This document shows positions 1 through 5,478 of a stretch of 18,815 nt of DNA, piece after piece. The stretch's first letter is position 1. Each line of letters begins with the position of its first letter. The notes beneath the pieces are model-generated. The model made no database searches and was not told the origin of the DNA. It saw nothing but the letters and a program-made list of their open reading frames with translations. Origin of the DNA: Chloroflexota bacterium (GTDB taxonomy: Bacteria; Chloroflexota; Limnocylindria; Limnocylindrales; CSP1-4); assembly GCA_025935655.1 (NCBI GenBank), contig JAICUV010000038.1, positions 1 through 18,815 on the forward strand, given 5' to 3'. The translations under genes and the position numbers were made by a program.

Positions 1-589
1 CGAGGATCGCCATCAGCCGGCGGCGCGCGGGCTCATCGAGCGGATCGAGCTCCACCAGCCTGGACGCGGCGTCCGCGGCCGCCCCGATGTCGCCGTCCGC
101 CTCGGCCGCGGCCGTCAGCCGCTCCAGGACGTCCACGACGCGCCGCTCAACGGACACGGCCCGGGTCGCCCGCCAGTCGTCGAAGTCCGGGGAACCCCGG
201 AGCGAGAACCCGGCAAGGAACGGCCCGCGCGCGAGCGCCGCTGCGGCCGCAAGCCCCGAGCGGTCGCCGGCGGCGGCTGCCAGGTCGAGCTGCACGAGGT
301 CGAGCGTGACGTCTCCGCCGACCGGCAGGGCCACGGCCGATCGGTCCACCAGCAGCCAGCGCTCGCCGAGCGCCGACCGGAGCACCGAGAGCGTCCGCCG
401 GAACGCGCCGCGGGCGCTCTCGTCGTCCGCCTCGGGCCAGAACATGGCTGCCAGCTCGTCGCGGGCGTACGGCCGTCCCTCCACCGCGAGGAGCGCCACG
501 ATCGCCACGGCCTTGCGCGTGTCGACGCGGACGGGGAGCCCGTCCACGAGCACCTCGAGCGGGCCGAGGACGCGGATGTCGAGCGGCAT
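1..589 (-). CDS. BTAD/SARP-family transcriptional regulator, N-terminal part (runs off left edge)
   Basis: An uninterrupted minus-strand frame starts at an ATG at 589 (MPLDIRVLGPLEV) and stays open to the window edge, giving 196 residues with the C-terminus missing. Residues 1-90 look like the OmpR/AfsR-type winged-helix DNA-binding domain: LGPLEV, an RKAVAIVALLA core, then FWPEADDESARGAFRRTLSVLRSALG. Residues 97-196 match a bacterial transcriptional activation (BTAD) helical-repeat domain (DDWRATRAVSVERRVVDVLERL, then LDPLDEPARRRLMAIL). This is the SARP/AfsR/EmbR architecture; many Chloroflexota members carry a long ATPase/TPR C-terminus, which cannot be judged here. The gene is divergent from the membrane-sensor cluster across a 74-base intergenic region containing CGTAACG repeats, so it may control itself and the cluster. 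The domain assignment is strong; the regulatory link is inference. Confidence 0.85.
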   Translation of the reverse strand, partial: MPLDIRVLGPLEVLVDGLPVRVDTRKAVAIVALLAVEGRPYARDELAAMFWPEADDESARGAFRRTLSVLRSALGERWLLVDRSAVALPVGGDVTLDLVQLDLAAAAGDRSGLAAAAALARGPFLAGFSLRGSPDFDDWRATRAVSVERRVVDVLERLTAAAEADGDIGAAADAASRLVELDPLDEPARRRLMAIL

Positions 590-593
590 GGCG

Positions 594-640
594 CGTAACG
601 GTACCTCTTCGGCCCGCGTTCCCGTAACGTTCACCAGACG
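594..640. promoter_or_regulatory. Candidate operator: two CGTAACG repeats in the divergent promoter region
   Basis: CGTAACG occurs at 594-600 and again at 623-629, start-to-start 29 bases. GTTC occurs at 618 and 629, 11 bases apart, which is the helical phasing usual for SARP heptad repeats. The 20-base block at 621-640 (cccgtaacgttcaccagacg) recurs at 1931-1950 with two mismatches. Lying between a BTAD regulator and the gene starting at 664, it is a plausible operator. It could instead be a promoter element. Confidence 0.4.
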
Positions 641-663
641 TCCCGCCCCGAAGATCCGGTGCC

Positions 664-1830
664 ATGACCACGTCCCGCGCCCGGCCGGCGCTCGTCATCT
701 GGCTGCTCGCCGTGCTCGCGCTCATCGTCAGCGGCTGGATCCTGCTGCCCTTCCCCCGACGCCCGACGGGCTGGGAGGAGATCGCGTGGGCCATCGGCTT
801 CGGCGCGGGGTTCACGTCCGTCGGGGCGCTGCTCGTCGATCGTCGACCGCGCGAGCCCGTGTCGCGGATCACCCTGGGCATCGGGCTGATGGTCGTCGCC
901 TCGGTGGCGCTGCGGGCGGCCGTCGTGTGGGTCGAGGCACGGCCGGGCGATGTGCCCGCGATCGCCGCCGTGGCCGTCACGGCGTCGCAGGTGCTGACGA
1001 CGCTCGCGTTCCTCACGGCGGGTGGCTTCCTGCTGGTCCGGTTCCCCGACGGGCGCCACCCGGATCGGCTGTCGATGGCCGTCGACGGCCTCGCCGTGCT
1101 GATGGTGCTCGCGCTCGTCCTCCAGGTGTTCCTGCCCGGCCCCATCGAGACGGCCTGGATGCCGCCCCTGGACAACCCGCTCGGCGTCCCGGCGCTCGCG
1201 CCGCTGGAGGGTCCGCTCAGCGTGGCGACGCTCGCCGCGTACACCGCGAGCCTGCTGCTCGCCGTGCTCGAGGTCGTCTCGCGCTACCGCCGGTCCGATG
1301 CCGTCGTCCGGGCGCAGATCCGCTGGGTGACGGCGGCCGCGGCGGTGCCGATGGTCCTCGTCCCGTTCATCCTGGTCGCCGACGTGCTGTGGACCCTGTG
1401 GTTCCTGTCGTCGATGCTGCTCCCGTTCGCGATCGGCATCGCCGTGCTGCGCTACCGCCTGTTCGACATCGACCGGATCATCGGGCGCACGATCTCCTAT
1501 GCCATCGTCACGGGGATCCTCGCCGGCATCTTCGTGGCGACGAACCTCGTGCTGGTGACGACGCTGGCCGACGCGACCGGGTCGAGCACACTCGTCGTGG
1601 CGGCGTCCACGCTGCTGGTGGCGGCCCTGTTCCAGCCGATCCGCCACCGGGTGCAGGCGCCCGTGGACCGACGGTTCAACCGCGCGCATCTCGACGCCGA
1701 GCGGGTCGTCGGGACGTTCGCGCGGCGGATCGGCGACGAGGTGGACCTGGGACACCTGCGGTCCGTGACCCTGGCGACGGTCGACGAGGCGCTGGGTCCG
1801 GACCGTGCCCAGCTCTGGCTCCGCCGATGA
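664..1830 (+). CDS. ComP-like multi-pass membrane sensor protein without kinase domain (paralogue 1)
   Basis: This 388-aa integral membrane protein has about nine or ten hydrophobic segments (roughly 8-28, 39-58, 69-90, 99-125, 138-158, 185-206, 221-240, 243-262, 276-300, 308-323). Signature motifs of the sensory N-terminus of ComP-like histidine kinases are present: LVRFPDGR (124-131), NPLGVPAL, VRAQIRWV (215-222) and YRLFDIDRIIGRT (264-276). A short cytosolic tail follows (FQPIRHRVQAPVDRRF, then a segment ending LWLRR). The protein ends exactly there, where family relatives continue into a GAF or kinase domain. It is therefore probably a stand-alone membrane sensor or scaffold. The ATG at 664 has no clear Shine-Dalgarno. 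It is the most divergent of the five paralogues (IGRTISY instead of VSRTIGW). Ligand and partner are unknown. Confidence 0.8.
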   Translation: MTTSRARPALVIWLLAVLALIVSGWILLPFPRRPTGWEEIAWAIGFGAGFTSVGALLVDRRPREPVSRITLGIGLMVVASVALRAAVVWVEARPGDVPAIAAVAVTASQVLTTLAFLTAGGFLLVRFPDGRHPDRLSMAVDGLAVLMVLALVLQVFLPGPIETAWMPPLDNPLGVPALAPLEGPLSVATLAAYTASLLLAVLEVVSRYRRSDAVVRAQIRWVTAAAAVPMVLVPFILVADVLWTLWFLSSMLLPFAIGIAVLRYRLFDIDRIIGRTISYAIVTGILAGIFVATNLVLVTTLADATGSSTLVVAASTLLVAALFQPIRHRVQAPVDRRFNRAHLDAERVVGTFARRIGDEVDLGHLRSVTLATVDEALGPDRAQLWLRR

Positions 1831-1930
1831 GGAACCCCGGGATGGACTGGGCCGGTGGCTGACTCCGTCAACGCTGTGCTGGCCCTCGCAGTCCTCCTGA
1901 TGCCGCTCCGGTTCCTGGGACACGGCAGAT

Positions 1931-1950
1931 CCCGTAACGTTCCCCGGACG
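1931..1950. promoter_or_regulatory. Second copy of the CCCGTAACGTT motif
   Basis: The sequence cccgtaacgttccccggacg matches 621-640 at 18 of 20 bases. It sits 50 bases upstream of the ATG of the 58-aa ORF at 2001 and about 260 bases before the membrane protein at 2214. The rest of 1831-2000 shows no convincing gene, so this is the best candidate control element for the downstream genes. Whether it is an activator operator or a promoter element cannot be told by eye. Confidence 0.4.
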
Positions 1951-2000
1951 ACACGAGGTCACGATGCGGCCGTCAACCTCCCCGAGCAGGCGGTGTCCCG

Positions 2001-2177
2001 ATGAGCTGGTCGATGGAGCGCACGCACGAGGCGGCGGTCGATCCCGCCGAGGTGCTCCACGAGGGCGTGCGCGGCCAGTGCTCGCGGATGCTCGTGGAGG
2101 AGACGCGCCGGGTCGCGGAGCTCGCCGGGAACAGCCCAGCGGCCCCGGTCGCCCGACACAAGGCAGCGCATGCCTGA
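2001..2177 (+). CDS. Small hypothetical protein, 58 aa
   Basis: An ATG-initiated frame (MSWSMERTHEAAVDPAEVLH...) ends at TGA 2175-2177. By my count 53 of its 58 codons end in G or C, typical of coding sequence here and unlike the preceding bases in the same frame. The product is hydrophilic, predicted largely helical (CSRMLVEETRRVAELAG), with no signal peptide or membrane segment. I do not recognise it. It lies between two membrane-sensor paralogues, downstream of the 1931-1950 motif and 36 bases before the next gene, so it could be a small partner of that system. A remnant of a larger gene is the alternative. Confidence 0.45.
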   Translation: MSWSMERTHEAAVDPAEVLHEGVRGQCSRMLVEETRRVAELAGNSPAAPVARHKAAHA

Positions 2178-2213
2178 CGCTGCCGCGACCGGACGCCCGC
2201 CGACGGCCGGCTG

Positions 2214-3410
2214 ATGGCCCGCCTCGCGTCACCGACCCTCCTCGCGACCACTGCCGGCGCGAGCATCGCCGCAGCGGTCGTCGGCATGGCGATCTACCCC
2301 GCAGCGTCGTTCGATCCGTCGGCAGCCGTCCTGTTCGTCGGCGCCGTCACGTCGTTCGCCGGCGTTGGCGCGTTCCTCTCGATCCGCGTGCCGGCCAACA
2401 GGGTCGGCCAGCTCCTGCTGGCCGCCGGTGTGATCTTCGCGGCGCAGGTCCTGTCGGCTGGCTATTCGACAGCAAGTGCCGCGTCGGGCGGTGACTGGCC
2501 GTTGACGGCCCACGCCGCGTTGCTCGCGAACGTGCTGTTCGTGACGCCGATCGTGATCGTGGCGGCTGGCGTCCCCCTCGTCTTCCCGGACGGCCACCTG
2601 CCGTCGCCGCGCTGGCGCTGGCTGGCCTGGATCCTCGTCGCCGGGACCATCTCGGCGATCGTCCCATCGGCCCTGATGCCGGGGCCGATCAACGGCAACC
2701 CCGCGATCCAGAACCCGTTCGGCGTGCCCGCGCTCGGGCCGTGGCTCGAGCTGTCCAACTCGGTCTCCACGCTCATCGCCCTACCCGCCTTCATCGGGGC
2801 GTTCGCGGCCGTCGCGGTGCGCTTCCGGCGCGGGACCTCGGTCGAACGCCAGCAGATCAAGTGGCTTCTCGCAGTGGCGCTGGTCGCGGCAGTGGCGTTC
2901 CCGCTTGCGTTCATCGGGGGCGTGCTGCTCACCGATTCACCGGTGCCGCTCCTCGCCATCCACATCGGCTTCGGAGCGCTCATCGCCCTGCCGCTGGCGA
3001 TCGGGGTCGCGATCCTCCGGTACCGCCTGTACGAGATCGACCGGCTGGTGAGCCGCACGATCGGCTGGGCGATCGTGACCGCGGTCCTGGCTGTCGTGTT
3101 CGTCACGCTCGTGGTCACGCTCCAGGCGATCCTCGCGCCGTTGACGAGGGAGAGCACGCTCGCCGTCGCCGCCTCGACGCTCATCGCGTTCGCGCTGTTC
3201 CAGCCCGTACGGGGGCGGGTCCAGCGTTCGGTGGACCGACGCTTCGACCGCGCTCGCTATGACGGTCGGGGGACCGCGGATGCGTTCGCCGAGCAGCTGC
3301 GCAGCGAGATGGACCTCACGACGATCAGGAGGTCCCTGACCGCGACGGCAACCGCGGCAGTGCGGCCCACCGGATCCGAGCTGTGGCTCCGGCCGCGCAG
3401 GCGTTCGTGA
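2214..3410 (+). CDS. ComP-like multi-pass membrane sensor protein without kinase domain (paralogue 2)
   Basis: This 398-aa protein shows the full set of family motifs: NRVGQLLL (62-69), LVFPDGHLPSPRWRW (122-136), NPFGVPAL (167-174), RFRRGTSVERQQIKWLL (203-219), ILRYRLYEIDRLVSRTIGW (267-285), then a conserved tail (FQPVRGRVQRSVDRRFDRARYD, FAEQLRSEMDL) ending LWLRPRRRS. About nine hydrophobic segments are visible, and no kinase, GAF or other output domain follows. It ends in a 4-base GTGA overlap with the next paralogue, indicating translational coupling. Its C-terminal third is nearly identical to that of paralogue 3 at protein and DNA level, so the two arose by recent tandem duplication or have been homogenised. 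Upstream of the ATG there is no obvious Shine-Dalgarno; the frame is open further upstream, so the exact start is not certain. Confidence 0.8.
   Translation: MARLASPTLLATTAGASIAAAVVGMAIYPAASFDPSAAVLFVGAVTSFAGVGAFLSIRVPANRVGQLLLAAGVIFAAQVLSAGYSTASAASGGDWPLTAHAALLANVLFVTPIVIVAAGVPLVFPDGHLPSPRWRWLAWILVAGTISAIVPSALMPGPINGNPAIQNPFGVPALGPWLELSNSVSTLIALPAFIGAFAAVAVRFRRGTSVERQQIKWLLAVALVAAVAFPLAFIGGVLLTDSPVPLLAIHIGFGALIALPLAIGVAILRYRLYEIDRLVSRTIGWAIVTAVLAVVFVTLVVTLQAILAPLTRESTLAVAASTLIAFALFQPVRGRVQRSVDRRFDRARYDGRGTADAFAEQLRSEMDLTTIRRSLTATATAAVRPTGSELWLRPRRRS
2998..3300 (+). repeat. Tandem duplicate segment, copy A (partner 4178-4480)
   Basis: Bases 2998-3300 align without gaps to 4178-4480 at a constant offset of 1180 bases. 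The first ~260 bases, encoding the membrane helix and tail from YRLYEIDRLVSRTIGW through VDRRFDRA, look about 85-90% identical by eye. This marks a duplication of about 1.2 kb that produced paralogues 2 and 3. Confidence 0.7.
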
Positions 3411-4629
3411 CGCGCGTACGGCCGCTCCTCGTGGCGGGGACCTGGGCGATCGTCGTACTCGATGTCGTCGCCGTCGGCCTGGTCGCCGTCGGACGGCTGC
3501 CCGCGCCGCCGACCGGGCCGTCCGGCGGCGCATGGATCTTCGTCCTCCTGACCACGATCTACGGCGTCGTCGGCGCGCGCATCGTGACCCGGGACGGTCG
3601 CAACCGGGTCGGGTGGGTGCTCTGGACCCAGCCGACGCTGATCGCCCTCTCGGGCGCAGGGGTGGGCTACGCGCAGCTGAGTGTCGACCGCTTCGCTGGG
3701 TCCCTCCCGGCCACCGCCGCGCTGGCATGGGCTGGGGGGTGGTCGCTCGTCCTGTTCATCCTGCTCACGGCCCTCGTCATCCCGCTGCTGTTCCCGACCG
3801 GGGGTCTTCCGTCCCCGCGCTGGCGTCCCGTCGCCGCGGTCGTCACGACGGGCATCGTGCTCACCATGGCCGGCTTCATGTTCCCGGACGTACCCGTGCT
3901 GCCGGGCATCCCGAACCCGTCGGGCTCCACGGCGCCGACGCCCTGTTGACGCTCGCGAGCCAGGTCGGCGGTATCTCGATCGTCCTTTCGCTGCCATTCG
4001 TGCTCGCATCGGTCGTGCACCGGTTCCGGCGCGGGACCGGCGTCCAGCGCCAACAGGTCAAGTGGTTCGCCGTCGGATTCCTGGTGCCGGCGCTCCTCCT
4101 GCTCGCGGCGCTCGTTGCCCAGGAGGTCGAGCTGCTGTGGACGTGCGCGGTGATCGCCCTCGGCCTCATCCCGGTGACGATCGGCGTCGCGATTCTCCGC
4201 TACCGCCTGTACGAGATCGACCGGCTGGTCAGCCGCACGATCGGCTGGGCGGTCGTCACCGGGGTGCTCGTCGCGGTGTTCGCGAGTCTGGTCGTCGTGC
4301 TCCAGGCGGTCCTCGCGCCGCTGACGAAGGAGAGCACGCTCGCCGTCGCCGCCTCGACCCTGATCGCGTTCGCGCTCTTCCAGCCCGTGCGGCGGCGGGT
4401 GCAGCGGGCCGTGGACCGCCGCTTTGACCGGGCGCACTACGACGCGCTGGCGACTGCCGACGCGTTTGCGGGCAGGCTGCGGACGCAGACCGACCTCGCC
4501 TCGGTCATGTTCGACCTGTCGTCGACGACTGGCGCCGCGGTCGCACCCGCCTCGCTCGGGGTGTGGATCCGGCCCACGAAGGTGGGCCCCATGACGGCCA
4601 GGGCCGCATCGTCTGGGCGGTCGTCGTGA
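3407..4629 (+). pseudogene. ComP-like membrane sensor paralogue 3, interrupted by a frameshift
   Basis: The first part starts at GTG 3407 (VTRVRPLLVAGTWAIVVLD) within the stop of the previous gene and stays open to TGA 3947-3949. It contains NRVGWVLW, LLFPTGGLPSPRWR and NPSG. The family sequence then continues without a break in another frame (GADALLTLASQVGG, RFRRGTGVQRQQVKWF, ILRYRLYEIDRLVSRTIGW, VDRRFDRAHYD, LGVWIRP) to TGA 4627-4629. The two halves join at about 3920-3940; restoring one base there gives one collinear ~407-residue protein. So either one nucleotide is missing in the genome, or it is a sequencing error; no homopolymer is present at the site. The extra tail after WIRP (KVGPMTARAASSGRSS) reads into the next degenerate copy. 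If genuine, the gene yields two separate half-proteins. Confidence 0.75.
4178..4480 (+). repeat. Tandem duplicate segment, copy B (partner 2998-3300)
   Basis: This is the second copy of the duplicated segment, collinear at +1180 bases with 2998-3300. Differences are mostly single third-position changes, indicating that protein sequence has been kept under selection since duplication or that gene conversion has occurred. Confidence 0.7.
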
Positions 4630-4709
4630 TCGACGTCCCGGCCATCGCCCTGGTCGCGACGGGGATCCTCCCGGGGCCGCCGTCGTCGCCGGCCGGCGGG
4701 TCGCGGTGA
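4591..4709 (+). pseudogene. Remnant of the N-terminus of another membrane-sensor paralogue
   Basis: Read from 4602, the frame GRIVWAVVVIDVPAIALVATGILPG (given here in part) ending at TGA 4707-4709 parallels the N-terminus of paralogue 3 (WAIVVLDVVAVGLVAVGRLPAPP). The likely original ATG at 4591 is in a different frame, so at least one indel separates start and body. Only the first membrane helix survives. It is most simply a decayed or recombined copy left between paralogues 3 and 4. Confidence 0.55.
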
Positions 4710-4930
4710 CAGCACGTCGGGCGCTCGCGGCGGCCGTCTGGATCCTGACGATGGCGCTCCAGGCTGGCGTCGCGATCGCGATCACCGCCGGCCGGTTCCT
4801 CGACGAGATGCTCGCCGGACAGTCGGTCAGCACCGACAGCTGGGCCGTGGGCATCGCCGCGGTCTGGGGGATCATGGCCGTCTCGATGGCCTACGTCACC
4901 GTGGGCCTCCTGCTGGCCTGGCCGCGGTGA
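4706..4930 (+). pseudogene. Membrane-sensor paralogue 4, N-terminal fragment (74 aa)
   Basis: A GTG-initiated frame encodes two hydrophobic helices (about 7-28 and 47-70) ending AYVTVGLLLAWPR. This resembles the N-terminal part of the family just before the NRxGWLL motif. The frame stops at TGA 4928-4930, where the next frame takes over from GTG 4927 with the C-terminal part of the family. The region expected between them (the FPDG, RWR, NPFG and RQQxKW motifs, about 150-200 residues) is absent. The gene therefore appears to have lost its middle by an internal deletion that also broke the frame. A functional two-helix peptide is possible but less likely; a collapsed assembly of similar paralogues is another explanation. 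Confidence 0.6.
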
Positions 4931-5463
4931 TGCTCGGGGCGATCCCCGTCGCCGTCGCGCCGAACGTCGGCGGGCTGGCCGGGCCGCTGTGGCTGCTCGC
5001 GGCGCTCGTCGGGCTCATGCTCGTGCCCGTCTCCGTGGGCATCGCCGTGACGCGATATCGGCTCTACGACATCGACCGCCTCGTGAGCCGCGGCCTCGCG
5101 TGGGGCGTGCTCACCCTGGCGATCGTGTGCATCTACGCCGGTGGGGTCCTCGTGCTGCAGAACCTGCTCGCCGGTGTCACGCAGGGCGAGACGCTCTCGG
5201 TCGCCGTGACGACGCTCGTCGCCGCCGCGCTGTTCCAGCCGCTGCGCCTGCGCCTCCAGCGTGCGATGGATCACCGGTTCGACCGCGCCCGCTACGACGC
5301 CGAGCGGATCGCGGCCGCGTTCGCCGAGCGCCTGCGCTCCCAGGTCGACCTCGGGAGCGTCACCGATGACCTGATGACGACGATCGGTGGCTCGCTCACG
5401 CCTGCAAGCGTCATGATCTGGCTCCGCAGCGCGAATGCCGTAACGATGTCCGAACGCGACTGA
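4927..5463 (+). CDS. Membrane-sensor paralogue 4, C-terminal fragment (178 aa)
   Basis: The frame starts at GTG 4927 (ATG at 4930 is the alternative), overlapping the preceding stop by 4 bases. It contains the last membrane helices and tail of the family: VGIAVTRYRLYDIDRLVSRGLAW, FQPLRLRLQRAMDHRFDRARYD, FAERLRSQVDL and a terminal MIWLRSANAVTMSERD. It lacks the first five to six helices. Its stop lies 15 bases before the probable start of the GAF-PP2C-HATPase protein, whose N-terminus resembles the domain that normally follows this tail in fused sensors. The fragment may therefore still anchor or regulate that phosphatase. Coding quality is as good as for its neighbours, so it may be expressed, although it is truncated relative to its paralogues. 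Confidence 0.6.
   Translation: MMLGAIPVAVAPNVGGLAGPLWLLAALVGLMLVPVSVGIAVTRYRLYDIDRLVSRGLAWGVLTLAIVCIYAGGVLVLQNLLAGVTQGETLSVAVTTLVAAALFQPLRLRLQRAMDHRFDRARYDAERIAAAFAERLRSQVDLGSVTDDLMTTIGGSLTPASVMIWLRSANAVTMSERD
5439..5457. promoter_or_regulatory. Third CCGTAACG-type motif, upstream of the phosphatase gene
   Basis: Bases 5438-5456 (ccgtaacgatgtccgaacg) share CCGTAACG and a downstream CC-purine-purine-ACG with the copies at 622-640 and 1932-1950, in the same spacing. The element lies inside the end of the preceding frame, 22-40 bases before the start of the phosphatase gene. With three members all upstream of genes of one signalling locus it is a reasonable candidate control site, but being inside coding sequence it could be chance. 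Confidence 0.25.
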
Positions 5464-5469
5464 CGGAGG
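5464..5469 (+). promoter_or_regulatory. Shine-Dalgarno deciding the start of the phosphatase gene
   Basis: CGGAGG directly abuts the ATG at 5470, leaving no spacer, but lies 9 bases before the in-frame ATG at 5479. The second ATG is therefore the more likely start (MTALPRPFRR). Confidence 0.55.
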
Positions 5470-5478
5470 ATGGCCCCG

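Noticed and set aside
621..660. ECF-type sigma promoter based on the GTAAC element
   Set aside because: No conserved second hexamer is found 16-18 bases downstream in the three motif copies, so a standard -35/-10 pair is not supported.
87..1862. Long plus-strand open frame across the left edge and paralogue 1, and a minus-strand frame at 147-1244
   Set aside because: Both are Ser/Arg/Ala-rich low-complexity translations in the wrong frames. The BTAD regulator (minus, 1-589) and the membrane protein (plus, 664-1830) explain the same bases.
1855..2004. GTG-initiated 49-codon frame ending in an ATGA overlap with the 58-aa ORF
   Set aside because: Third-position bias is weaker, it runs through the conserved CCCGTAACGTT motif, and no domain is visible; only the overlap speaks for it.
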